DNA from: Halomarina litorea | GTDB lineage: Archaea; Halobacteriota; Halobacteria; Halobacteriales; Haloarculaceae | Length of the DNA: 64,000 nt | Assembly: GCF_024227715.1 (NCBI RefSeq) | Contig: NZ_CP100448.1 | Span: forward strand, 1,757,655 to 1,821,654 | Direction of reading: 5' to 3' | Part shown: piece after piece, positions 53,512 through 61,588 of the stretch | Layout: each line of letters begins with the position of its first letter | How positions within the stretch are numbered: position 1 is the stretch's first letter | Notes under the pieces: generated by a model | Databases searched by the model: none | What the model was told of the DNA's origin: nothing | The model's input: only the letters and a program-made list of their open reading frames with translations | Translations under genes and position numbers: made by a program

Positions 53512-53924
53512 CGGGGGCCGACGAGACGGCGTCCGCGGCGCGAATCGAACGACTCGCGCGGCGGGCCACGCTGGCCTGCGAGTGGTTCGTCCCGCCGGCG
53601 AATCCGCCCGACGAAGCGCGGGCGCTCGACTACCTGCGGGAGGGTCTCGGGCCGACCGTCTGGTGCTACGTCGAGGGGCGGACGGGGGGCCGTCGGGTCG
53701 CGTTCTCCCCCGCGGAGTTCGCCCGCCTGGAACGGACGATGAACGACTGGCTCGACCTGTACGCCGCCTGCTACGGGGTGGACCTCGACGCCGAGTTCTC
53801 CCTGCGGACGGCCGCGGAGTTACTCGTCGAGACGCGCGACGTGCGCGACACGGCGGCGCTCCTCACCCACGTCCCGGACCGCCACGGACGCGGTCCGCGG
53901 GGACGACCACACGCCGCCGAGTGA
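53508..53924 (+). CDS. Uncharacterised protein terminating the ETF operon
   Basis: 138 aa. Helical, with ARIERLARRATLACEWFVPP, YLREGLGPTVWCYVEGRTGG and LERTMNDWLDLYAACYGVDL. It has three Cys in the N-terminal half (no CxxC) and no transmembrane segment. ATGA overlap with the FixCX gene makes it part of the operon, so a chaperone or accessory role for ETF is a fair guess, not more. Confidence 0.7.
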   Translation: MTGADETASAARIERLARRATLACEWFVPPANPPDEARALDYLREGLGPTVWCYVEGRTGGRRVAFSPAEFARLERTMNDWLDLYAACYGVDLDAEFSLRTAAELLVETRDVRDTAALLTHVPDRHGRGPRGRPHAAE

Positions 53925-53987
53925 CCGCTCGCCCCCGAGAACCCGTCAGGCGTCTTTGTAATTCTGGATGAGTGTCCCGGGAAGCGG

Positions 53988-53997
53988 CAATATATGT
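53988..53997 (+). promoter_or_regulatory. TATA box of the HTH-GNAT gene
   Basis: caatatatgt lies 29-38 nt upstream of the ATG at 54026; it predicts an almost leaderless transcript and disfavours upstream start codons. Confidence 0.6.
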
Positions 53998-54025
53998 TAA
54001 GTCTTTTGCATTGGTATCACGTGCC

Positions 54026-54757
54026 ATGCAGTTCTCCGACTCACTCGACTTCGGCCACACCGACCGGAAGGACGTCTACGAGTACGTCGAGCGCTACGGG
54101 TCCGTGGACTACCACGAGGCACACCGGACGCTCGGGATGGACGAGACGGCGTTCGGCCACCACGTCGCCATCCTCAAGCGCGACGGCGTCCTCGAACGCG
54201 AGGGCGACACGCTCCGGGTCGCGTTCGAACCGGGCACGCAGGAACTGTTCACCGAGGGCGAGGTGGAGTTCGCCATCCGACAGGCCCGCGAGGACGACCT
54301 GACGGGGCTCGTCGGGGCGATGCGGAGCGCCCTCTCCGAGCGGTCGGACATCGTCGCCGAGACGGTGGCCGACATCGTGGACCACGAGCGAGTCCTCCTG
54401 CGCCACAACGACCTCGAGTCGCGCGTGTTCTTCGTCGCGACGGTCAGCGACGACGTTGTCGGGTGGGTCCACCTCAGCGCGCCCGAAATCGAGAAGCTCT
54501 CGCACACCGCCGAACTCACCGTCGGCGTCCTCCCCGAGTACCGCGGGAAGGGAATCGGGAGCCACCTCCTCCAGCGCGGGCTGGAGTGGACCAAGCAGAA
54601 CGGCTTCGAGAAGGTGTACAACTCCGTCCCCTCGACCAACGAGCGCGCAATCGAGTGGCTGAAGAGTCGCGGGTGGGAGACGGAGGCCGTCCGCGAGAAG
54701 CACTACCGCATCGGGGGCGACTACGTCGACGAAGTGATGATGGCCGTCTGGCCCTGA
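54026..54757 (+). CDS. HTH-GNAT fusion (DNA-binding acetyltransferase-like)
   Basis: 243 aa. The N-terminal winged helix (about 1-75, DRKDVYEYVERYGSVDYHEA and HHVAILKRDGVLEREGDTLR) is joined to a C-terminal GNAT domain (about 90-240) with acetyl-CoA motif LPEYRGKGIGSHLLQRGLEW. An enzyme with its own DNA-binding domain could acetylate a substrate and regulate its gene. The ATG at 54026 is chosen from the TATA position. Confidence 0.85.
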   Translation: MQFSDSLDFGHTDRKDVYEYVERYGSVDYHEAHRTLGMDETAFGHHVAILKRDGVLEREGDTLRVAFEPGTQELFTEGEVEFAIRQAREDDLTGLVGAMRSALSERSDIVAETVADIVDHERVLLRHNDLESRVFFVATVSDDVVGWVHLSAPEIEKLSHTAELTVGVLPEYRGKGIGSHLLQRGLEWTKQNGFEKVYNSVPSTNERAIEWLKSRGWETEAVREKHYRIGGDYVDEVMMAVWP

Positions 54758-54758
54758 G

Positions 54759-54920
54759 TCATCGCCAGTTCTCCTCGCTCCCCTCGATGGGTTCGGCGAC
54801 CACGCCGTCCCGCTGGACCAGCGCCCGCCCGTGAGCCGTACAGACCACGCGGTCCTCGGCCCACGGGACGTACAGGCGCACCGCCGCCTCGTTCTCACAA
54901 CCCGGTTTCGAACACTCCAT
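54759..54920 (-). CDS. 53-aa Cys-rich microprotein
   Basis: Starts MECSKPGCENEAAVRLYVPW and ends EGSEENWR. The Cys/His pattern C3, C8, C27, H30 predicts one zinc knuckle; the rest is a small alpha/beta unit. Short and strongly protein-like on this strand. It converges with the HTH-GNAT gene (1-nt gap). Haloarchaea encode many such small zinc proteins. Confidence 0.65.
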   Translation of the reverse strand: MECSKPGCENEAAVRLYVPWAEDRVVCTAHGRALVQRDGVVAEPIEGSEENWR

Positions 54921-54978
54921 GGCTTCCTGTCGCACGGCGCGGGCAAAGCCCCTGCGGGCGGAGCGGGATACGGTCGTC

Positions 54979-55461
54979 TCAGAGGAACGCGACGAGGAGC
55001 ATCGCCACGAGCATCGAGAGCGTCAGGAGCGCCTGCACCACCGTCGAGGCGAGGACGCCGACTGCGGCGTACACCGCGGCGCGACCGCTCTGCCGGGCGT
55101 CCTGATTGCGGGCGAACTCGACGACGAACACCGTCCCCGCCACGCCGACGACGAGTCCGACGGGTCCCGCGACGAACAGGAGGACGATGCCCACCGCAGC
55201 GGCGACGGCCGTCGTCAGCGTGGACGCACCGCCCACCTTCGCGGACACCGCGCCGCCGAAGTAGTCCACCGCGAGGGTGAGCAGTCCCACGAGGACGAGT
55301 ACCGCGAGGAGCACCGGTCCCGGTTCGGTGTACCCCGTCGAGTACCAGTAGAGGAGGACGCCCGCGAGCGACGAGAGCGCCCCCGGGAGGAGGGGGACCA
55401 CGGCGCCGACGACGCCGAGGACGAGCAGTCCGAGCGCAAGCCAGCCGAGTGGCTCAACCAT
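54979..55461 (-). CDS. DUF456 family membrane protein
   Basis: 160 aa, five or six membrane helices. LGVVGAVVPLLPGALSSLAG near the N-terminus and VDYFGGAVSAKVGGASTLTT followed by GVVGTV-like segments are the DUF456 signature. Function unknown. The start overlaps the end of tmcA by 8 nt, so it is probably co-translated. Confidence 0.85.
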   Translation of the reverse strand: MVEPLGWLALGLLVLGVVGAVVPLLPGALSSLAGVLLYWYSTGYTEPGPVLLAVLVLVGLLTLAVDYFGGAVSAKVGGASTLTTAVAAAVGIVLLFVAGPVGLVVGVAGTVFVVEFARNQDARQSGRAAVYAAVGVLASTVVQALLTLSMLVAMLLVAFL

Positions 55462-57712
55462 ACCGGTCCCGTTCGTCGCGGGCCGCCTTAGTGCCGTAGC
55501 CTGCGACGAGGGCGGCGAACGTCTGCCCGAGTTCGCGGCGGGCCCCGCTCTTGGAGTAGAAGTCGAGTTCGTCGGCGACCGACTCCCAGTCGTGGAACTG
55601 GAGGACGCGCCGGACGAGCAGTCGTTCCTGTCGCGGGTCGAGGTCGAACGCCGGGTCCGTGAGGGTACGGAGGGCGAGTCGGCGGAACGGGCCGGGGTGC
55701 ATGTCGAACTGGCCGGGGCCGAAGGCGGCGCTGGCGATCAGTCGCCACTCGCGGTCCGAGAGGTCCGTCACGACGGGCGAGTCGAACGCCGCGAGCGTAC
55801 CCCGGACCACGTCCGCGTCCACCTCCGAGAGGGTGTCGCCGAGTACGTCGCCTACCCGCTGGCGGAACCAGCGGGCGTGTCGGGCGGTGACGTGGTCCGG
55901 AGCGGGGGCCGGGGCCGCCGGCCGAAGCATCGCCACGCTGTGTTCTCCGCTGGTGGCGTTGCGCGTCGCCGAGAGGTGGACCGAGTGGTAGCCGTTCGCC
56001 CGCCAGAAGTCGAGCAGGCGGGGTGTCGCGCCGTAACTCGTCCCGAACCAGTCCACCTCGTCGCCGAACTCCCGGTGTATCGAATCGAGCAGTTCGGTCC
56101 CGAGTCCCGACGACTGCACGGATGGGTGGGTGGCGATGCGGACGACGCGGACCCCGAGTGGCCGACCCACGTCCGGGTCGCGCAGTTGCCCCGTCATCAG
56201 GTCGGGGAGCATGTTGCCCTGTACCCGACCCTCCCGGTAGATTCGCTCGCAGGTGTCGGCATCGAACCCGCCTTCGCGGGCGAGGAGGGCGACGCTCACG
56301 ACGTGGCCCCCGTGGACCAGACAGCGCGCCGAGAGGTTCGGGGCGTCCAGCAGTCTCGCCAAATCGTCCGGTTCGGTGCGGTAGTGCGCGAGGACCAGCA
56401 GGCCGAACAGCTCTCTGAGGAGGTGTTCGTCCGCCAGCAGGTCGTCCGGGGTTGGGCGGGCGTACTCGACGGAGTCGGGGGTGGCGTCGGCGACGAGGAG
56501 TTCCACGGCCGGACTCGCATCGAGGAGGAGCGCCCGGAACGCCCACGGTTCGACGGGGTCGGTCCCGGCGTAGCGGATTGGTTCAGCCATCGACACGTCG
56601 ACCACCTCGCAGTCGCTCTCCGCGAGGCGTTCGCGGAACCGGACCGCGAACCCGCGTCCGGCACCCTCGTAGCCGTGGACGGTCGTGGCGAACCCGACTG
56701 GGACTCGCCCGAGGAGCGAGGAGAGCAGCGAGACGGGGAGGCCAGCCGCCTCGTCCACGAGGACCACGTCCGGGTCGTCGGGAAACTCGCTGGCTTCGAG
56801 GGGCGGGACGAAGCGGACCCGGCCGCCCTCTGCGGCCCGGAGTTCGCCGTTCCCCTCGCCGACCTCGTCGCCTCGGTCGGCGAGGACGCCGAGGGCATCG
56901 AGCACCTCGCGTGCGCGGGCGAACAGTTCCCCGGCGCCGCGCCGGTCGGGTGCGGTGACGAGAACGTCCCGGCCCGCCGCGGCGAGTGATCCGGCGGCGA
57001 GGCCGGCGGCGCTCGACTTCCCGCGCCCCCGGTCGGCTTCGAGGACGACCGCGGTGCTCGGGTCGCGCAGACGCTCGAACGCCCGCAGCGCCGCAATCTG
57101 GTCGGCGGTCCGGCAGGCCTCGTAGGCGACGCGCGGGAAGGCGTGCGTCTCGGGGAGCGTCGGGGATGCCTGCGGGCGGGCGGGTGCGGGGTCGGTCAGT
57201 CCCTCGCGTTCGACGACTTCCGAATCGACGTCGACGATAGCGACCCCCCGATGGGCGCGCAGGAGCGAGACGAGTCGCTGGCGGAAGCGCCCGGAGACGT
57301 CCTCGACCGTCGCGGGCGGGGCGGCGAGCGTCTCGTCGAAGCGGTCTCTCCGACGGCTCCACTCGTCGAGGGGCGGCGCGAGGAGGACCAGCAGGCCTCC
57401 GCCGTCCACCGCGCCGACGGCCCGCCCGAGGGCGTTCGGACGACACTCCTCGTGGCCGTCGACGACGACGCACTCGCGGGTGGTGCCGAGGAGGGCGTCG
57501 GCTCGCCGGGGTTCGTGGCGTTCGACGCTCGCCGTGCCGGGGTCGCGGTGCCCCACGAGGACCGGGTCCGCGACGTCGCCAGCCTCGAAGACGTCGGGGA
57601 GGGCGTCGAGGCAGGCGTCGTGGCTCCCCGCGAGGACCAGCAGTCGGCGCTCGTTCGTCCGTCGCGCCTCCTCGCGGAGGGCGCGGACGGCGGCGTCGAC
57701 GCGTGGGTGCAT
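55454..57712 (-). CDS. tmcA: tRNA(Met) cytidine acetyltransferase TmcA
   Basis: 752 aa. An N-terminal DUF1726 domain is followed by an RNA helicase-like ATPase with Walker A LEADRGRGKSS (about 224-234) and Walker B DVVLVDEAAG. A GNAT domain follows (RIATHPSVQSSGLGTELLDS, about 515), and then the C-terminal tRNA-binding part. It acetylates N4 of C34 in elongator tRNA-Met or other RNAs in archaea. The downstream DUF456 gene overlaps. Confidence 0.95.
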   Translation of the reverse strand: MHPRVDAAVRALREEARRTNERRLLVLAGSHDACLDALPDVFEAGDVADPVLVGHRDPGTASVERHEPRRADALLGTTRECVVVDGHEECRPNALGRAVGAVDGGGLLVLLAPPLDEWSRRRDRFDETLAAPPATVEDVSGRFRQRLVSLLRAHRGVAIVDVDSEVVEREGLTDPAPARPQASPTLPETHAFPRVAYEACRTADQIAALRAFERLRDPSTAVVLEADRGRGKSSAAGLAAGSLAAAGRDVLVTAPDRRGAGELFARAREVLDALGVLADRGDEVGEGNGELRAAEGGRVRFVPPLEASEFPDDPDVVLVDEAAGLPVSLLSSLLGRVPVGFATTVHGYEGAGRGFAVRFRERLAESDCEVVDVSMAEPIRYAGTDPVEPWAFRALLLDASPAVELLVADATPDSVEYARPTPDDLLADEHLLRELFGLLVLAHYRTEPDDLARLLDAPNLSARCLVHGGHVVSVALLAREGGFDADTCERIYREGRVQGNMLPDLMTGQLRDPDVGRPLGVRVVRIATHPSVQSSGLGTELLDSIHREFGDEVDWFGTSYGATPRLLDFWRANGYHSVHLSATRNATSGEHSVAMLRPAAPAPAPDHVTARHARWFRQRVGDVLGDTLSEVDADVVRGTLAAFDSPVVTDLSDREWRLIASAAFGPGQFDMHPGPFRRLALRTLTDPAFDLDPRQERLLVRRVLQFHDWESVADELDFYSKSGARRELGQTFAALVAGYGTKAARDERDRYG

Positions 57713-57802
57713 ACGGGGAGGTGGCTGGGGGCGGCTATCCGTCCTGCGGTCCTCGGAGTCCCGCGGGCGAACTATAACTACCCCCGCGTCCGTTCGGCGT
57801 GC

Positions 57803-58825
57803 ATGGCCGAGACAAACCGCGTCTGGCTGCTCGCACAGCGCCCCGACGGTCGACCCGACATGGACTGCTTCGAATTCGCCGAGCGACAGCGACCCGTCCC
57901 CGGGGACGGGGAAGTGCTGGTACGGACGCTGTACATGTCAGTCGACCCGTACATGCGCGGGCGGATGCGCGACGCCGAGTCCTACGCCGAACCGTGGACC
58001 GTCGGCGAACCGATGCAGGCGGGCGTCGTCGGCGAGATCGTCGCCTCGAACCACCACGCCTGGGAGGAGGGCGACGTCGTCAACGGGAACCTGCGGTGGG
58101 CGGACTACGCCATCGCGAAGGGCCACGAACTCGTCGGCGTGAACCCCGACCTCGCGCCCGTCTCGACGGCGCTCGGCGTCCTCGGGATGCCCGCCCGGAC
58201 CGCGTACTTCGGCTTGCTGGACGTGGGCGACCCGAAGCCGGGCGACACCGTCGTCGTCTCGGGGGCGGCGGGGGCGGTCGGCTCGGTCGTGGGGCAGATC
58301 GCCCGCCATGCCGGCTGTCGAGTCGTCGGCGTCGCGGGGAGCGAGGAGAAGATCAGCTGGCTGACCGACGAACTCGGCTTCGACGCGGCCATCAACTACA
58401 AGGACGACGACGTGCGCGCGAGGGTGCGCGAGGCGTGTCCCGACGGCGTCGACGTCTACTTCGACAACGTCGGCGGTCCCGTCACCGACGCCGTGATGGA
58501 CAACCTCTCGGTGCGCGCGCGGGTCGTCATCTGCGGGCAGATATCCCTCTACAACGCGCAGGAGCGCCCGACCGGGCCGCGGCACTTCGGGACGCTCATC
58601 CAGAAGCGCGCCCGCGTCGAGGGCATCCTCGTCCGTGACTACGAGGACCGCTACGAGGAGGCCAACGAGCGACTCGCCCGGTGGGTGAACGACGGCACGG
58701 TCCAGTACCGCGAGACGGTCACGGACGGACTGGAGCGCGCACCGGAGGCGTTCCTCGGCCTGTTCGACGGGGAGAACATCGGCAAGCAACTGGTTCAGGT
58801 CGCCGAGTACGGGGACGAGGAGTAG
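57803..58825 (+). CDS. NADP-dependent oxidoreductase (MDR, prostaglandin-reductase-like)
   Basis: 340 aa. The N-terminal quinone-oxidoreductase-like part has YMSVDPYMRGRMRDAESYAE, a signature of the MDR/leukotriene-B4-dehydrogenase type. The cofactor motif GAAGAVGSVVGQIARHAGCR is in a Rossmann fold, and VDVYFDNVGGPVTDAVMDNL follows. No Zn ligands are visible. It reduces double bonds of enones or aldehydes; physiological substrate unknown. Leaderless start at 57803, with actataacta at TATA distance. Confidence 0.92.
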   Translation: MAETNRVWLLAQRPDGRPDMDCFEFAERQRPVPGDGEVLVRTLYMSVDPYMRGRMRDAESYAEPWTVGEPMQAGVVGEIVASNHHAWEEGDVVNGNLRWADYAIAKGHELVGVNPDLAPVSTALGVLGMPARTAYFGLLDVGDPKPGDTVVVSGAAGAVGSVVGQIARHAGCRVVGVAGSEEKISWLTDELGFDAAINYKDDDVRARVREACPDGVDVYFDNVGGPVTDAVMDNLSVRARVVICGQISLYNAQERPTGPRHFGTLIQKRARVEGILVRDYEDRYEEANERLARWVNDGTVQYRETVTDGLERAPEAFLGLFDGENIGKQLVQVAEYGDEE

Positions 58826-58904
58826 GCGCAGAAATTTCGGAACGCTGAACCGTCACGATGCGGCGTGTGGCGGTGGCACACGCACAGGGACGTTCGGAAG
58901 CGCT

Positions 58905-58914
58905 TTTATGCAGG
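58905..58914 (+). promoter_or_regulatory. TATA box of the L7Ae operon
   Basis: ttttatgcag (58905-58914) is the single TATA-like element in the spacer, placing the transcript start near 58930 and a leader of about 140 nt before the ATG at 59073. Confidence 0.6.
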
Positions 58915-58929
58915 GCAGAATTATGACGG

Positions 58930-59072
58930 GGTACAACCCGCGTGGGGTTGATGATGCTCCCAGCCAGGGACTCTCGCCGACCCTCGGGTCGGCAGTGCGC
59001 GACAGGTCGCTCACGTGACCGTCGGGCACGAGGCGGAGGGAGCGCGAGCCACCACGTGGGACGCCAATAACC
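58930..59072 (+). ncRNA. Structured leader or small RNA upstream of rpl7ae
   Basis: The sequence after the promoter contains gccgacc-ctcg-ggtcggc (58976-58993), a perfect 7-bp stem with tetraloop. Another hairpin, gtgcgcga-cagg-tcgctcac (about 58996-59015), follows. A closing stem gctccc (58957-58962) to gggagc (59039-59044) encloses both. ttgatgatg (58948-58956) resembles a box C of archaeal C/D-type RNAs. Since L7Ae binds K-turns, and is known to regulate its own mRNA by such elements in some archaea, this might be an autoregulatory leader. It could also be a guide RNA, but no clear box D or ACA pair was confirmed. Confidence 0.55.
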
Positions 59073-59435
59073 ATGCCAGTATACGTTGATTTCGACGTTC
59101 CGGCCGACCTCGAAGACGACGCCATCGAGGCGCTCCAGGTCGCACGGGACACCGGCTCCGTAAAGAAAGGTACCAACGAGACGACCAAGGCCATCGAGCG
59201 AGGCAACGCCCAGCTCGTCTACATCGCCGAAGACGTCACGCCCGAGGAGGTCGTGATGCACCTCCCCGAACTCTGCGAGGAGAAGGACATCGCGTACCTC
59301 TTCGTCGAGACGCAAGACGACATCGGGCACGCCGCCGGTCTGGAAGTCGGCAGCGCCGCCGCTGCCATCGTCGACGCCGGCGAGGCCGGTGACGACGTCG
59401 AGGACATCTCGGACAAGCTCGCGGAACTCAAGTAA
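59073..59435 (+). CDS. rpl7ae: 50S ribosomal protein L7Ae (K-turn-binding protein)
   Basis: 120 aa. [20 protein letters not shown] at the start and [20 protein letters not shown] are the L7Ae core with the RNA-binding loop; [20 protein letters not shown] follows. It is a component of the large subunit, box C/D and H/ACA RNPs and archaeal RNase P. First gene of the L7Ae-S28e-L24e-Ndk operon. Confidence 0.97.
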   Translation: MPVYVDFDVPADLEDDAIEALQVARDTGSVKKGTNETTKAIERGNAQLVYIAEDVTPEEVVMHLPELCEEKDIAYLFVETQDDIGHAAGLEVGSAAAAIVDAGEAGDDVEDISDKLAELK

Positions 59436-59657
59436 ATGAGCGCAGAAGAGGAATCCGATGCGACGTCCGCCGAAGTGGTCGAAATCGTCGGCAAGACCGG
59501 TATGCACGGCGAGGCCATGCAGGTGAAGTGTCGCATCCGAGAGGGCGAGAACCAGGGCCGCATCATCGCGCGAAACGTCCTCGGGCCGGTCCGCGTCGGC
59601 GACGTCATCCAGCTGCGCGAGACCGCCCGCGAGGCCGATTCCATCGGAGGTCGCTAG
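59436..59657 (+). CDS. rps28e: 30S ribosomal protein S28e (eS28)
   Basis: 73 aa OB-fold protein. [20 protein letters not shown] followed by [20 protein letters not shown] is the conserved core. Immediately follows rpl7ae (no gap) and abuts L24e. Confidence 0.97.
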   Translation: MSAEEESDATSAEVVEIVGKTGMHGEAMQVKCRIREGENQGRIIARNVLGPVRVGDVIQLRETAREADSIGGR

Positions 59658-60212
59658 ATGCCCCGGACACGCACCTGCGACTTCAGCGGCGACGACATCG
59701 AGCCCGGCACGGGCATCATGTTCATCCGCAACGACGGCACCGTCCTCCACTTCAAGAACTCGAAGGCGGAGAAGAACTACTTCATGGGCCGCGAGGCTCG
59801 TGAACTCGAGTGGACCGAGGCCGGCCGCCGCAACAAGGGCCAGACCGTCGGTTCGCAAGACGAAGTCGAGGAGGTCGCCGAGGAGGGGTCGACCGACATG
59901 GACGAACCCGAACCGACCTCGGACGTCGCCACGCCCGACGAGGAGACGGCGACCGGCGACGAGGACACGCAGGCCGACGTCGGCGACTCCGCGACGCCCG
60001 ACGCCCAGAGCGTCTCCGAGACAAAGCCGGAGGGGACCACCGGCGAGGAGACGCCTGGCGCGACGGACGCGACCGAGGGCGTCGAGGCCGAGACCCCCGA
60101 CGAGGAGGCTCGCGGTGACGAGGACGAGGAACCCGTCGAGGACACGGACGGGAACACGCCAGACCTCGAATCCGCGGAGGACGAAGTCGACGACGAGGAG
60201 GACGAGGAATGA
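59658..60212 (+). CDS. rpl24e: 50S ribosomal protein L24e (eL24) with a very long acidic C-terminal tail
   Basis: 184 aa versus about 60-65 in most archaea. The core (about 1-62) is normal: [20 protein letters not shown] (first half of the zinc ribbon), then [19 protein letters not shown]. From about residue 63 a tail of 120 residues is dominated by Glu, Asp, Thr, Gly and Pro ([34 protein letters not shown]) without any fold signature. Only a single Cys is seen, so the C4 zinc finger of other L24e proteins is incomplete. ndk starts inside its last codon. Confidence 0.93.
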   Translation: MPRTRTCDFSGDDIEPGTGIMFIRNDGTVLHFKNSKAEKNYFMGREARELEWTEAGRRNKGQTVGSQDEVEEVAEEGSTDMDEPEPTSDVATPDEETATGDEDTQADVGDSATPDAQSVSETKPEGTTGEETPGATDATEGVEAETPDEEARGDEDEEPVEDTDGNTPDLESAEDEVDDEEDEE

Positions 60213-60670
60213 GCGATCACGAGCGAACCTTCGTGATGGTCAAGCCCGACGGCGTCCAGCGCGGACTCATCGGCGACATCGTCGGTCGCTTCGAGGACCG
60301 CGGTCTGAAGCTCGTCGGCGCGAAGTTCATGCAGATCAGTCAGGACCTCGCCGAGGAGCACTACGGCGAGCACGCCGACAAGCCGTTCTTCGAGGACCTC
60401 ACGGACTTCATCACCAGCGGTCCGGTGATGGCGATGGTCTGGGAGGGTCAGGACGCGGTGGCGCAGGTCCGCACCATGATGGGCGAGACCGACCCCGCAG
60501 AGAGCGCGCCCGGCACCGTCCGCGGCGACTTCGGTCTCGACCTCGGCCGGAACGTCATCCACGGTTCGGACACCGAGGAGGGCTCCGCCGAGCGAGAGAT
60601 CGACCTGTTCTTCGACGAGTCGGAACTCGTCGACTACGACCGCGCGGACGAGCAGTGGCTCTACGAGTAA
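60209..60670 (+). CDS. ndk: Nucleoside diphosphate kinase
   Basis: 153 aa. [20 protein letters not shown] at the start, catalytic His in [20 protein letters not shown]. Equilibrates NTP pools. The ATGA overlap with L24e is typical of this archaeal operon. Confidence 0.97.
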   Translation: MSDHERTFVMVKPDGVQRGLIGDIVGRFEDRGLKLVGAKFMQISQDLAEEHYGEHADKPFFEDLTDFITSGPVMAMVWEGQDAVAQVRTMMGETDPAESAPGTVRGDFGLDLGRNVIHGSDTEEGSAEREIDLFFDESELVDYDRADEQWLYE

Positions 60671-60766
60671 CGTAGCCCACCTCGCGGTTCTCACGTTCAC
60701 CAGCGCGCCCCGAGAGCGACTGCCGTCCTCGCGATGGCGGGCCGCGTTCGGGGGTCCGCCCGTAGC

Positions 60767-61455
60767 TCAGTCGTCGGCCGGAGCCGCCGGAACGTCGAGC
60801 CGTCGCGAGAGGAAGTCGTCCAGCGCCCGAAGCCAGCGAATCTTCTGGTCGATATCCGAGGAGCCGTGGCCCTCCTCGCCGAGTTCGACGTACTCGTAGT
60901 CCCCCGACTCACCCTCCTCGAAGCCGTTCTCGTCGAGGGCGTCCCGGAAGAGTCGGGACTGCGAGACGGGTACCCGGCGGTCGTTGACGCCGTGGAGGAC
61001 GAGGAGGGGCGCGGCGAGGTTCTCGGCGTAGTTCACCGGCGAGCGCTCGTCGTACAGGTCGGGGTTCTCCTCGGGGCGACCGAGGTACTTCTCCATGAGT
61101 TCGGTGCGGAAGTGGGGCATCGTGTTCTCGTACATGTCCCGGAGGTCGGTCACGCCAACGGGTCCAGCGTGATGGCGTGGACGTCGTTCTGTTCGTCGCC
61201 CGCCTCGTCGACGTGGAAGAACATCCGGTCGCTGTCGGCGCTCCACTCGACCGGCCACCGGGCGTTCCGGGGCACCTCCCCGACGCTCACCTGCCGCGTC
61301 TCGCTCGTCCCCACGTCGAGGACGTGCAGTTCGTTGCGGCCGGTGCCGTCGTAGTAGAACGCCACCCGCTCGCCGTCGGGCGAGACGGTCGGGTGTGCCA
61401 CCGTCGGGAGACTCGACAGTTCCTCCAGGACGTCCACGTCGTCGGGGACCTGCAT
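60767..61455 (-). pseudogene. Remnant of an S9 (prolyl oligopeptidase-like) peptidase, central part deleted
   Basis: The N-terminal 101 residues (ATG 61455; MQVPDDVDVLEELSSLPTVA, HPTVSPDGERVAFYYDGTGR) are the start of a beta-propeller S9 peptidase and stop at 61150. In another frame, beginning at 61159, the C-terminal catalytic domain follows: VGVTDLRDMYENTMPHFRTE, LVLHGVNDRRVPVSQ (catalytic Asp), ELGEEGHGS (catalytic His). The rest of the propeller and the GxSYGG nucleophile region are missing, an out-of-frame deletion of more than 1 kb judging from full-length family members (about 600 aa). Not functional. Confidence 0.85.
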
Positions 61456-61588
61456 GCTCGCGCCCTGTCACGGCAGCCTAATGAACGCTTGCAGCATCGC
61501 GTTTCGATAATCGTTCTTACACGTCGTCCGCGCGCACTCTGCCCGACGGCAAGACGTATGCCCCGCCTTCGACTAGCCTCGCCAGTAC

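Noticed and set aside
58930-59072. Definite H/ACA or C/D guide RNA annotation
   Set aside because: I could not confirm a box D, ACA box with proper spacing, or rRNA complementarity by eye, so only a structured leader is claimed.
60697-61471. Intact alternative proteins across the S9 remnant
   Set aside because: Both visible ORFs are pieces of the same peptidase family, and the upstream part of the longer frame is off-frame sequence.
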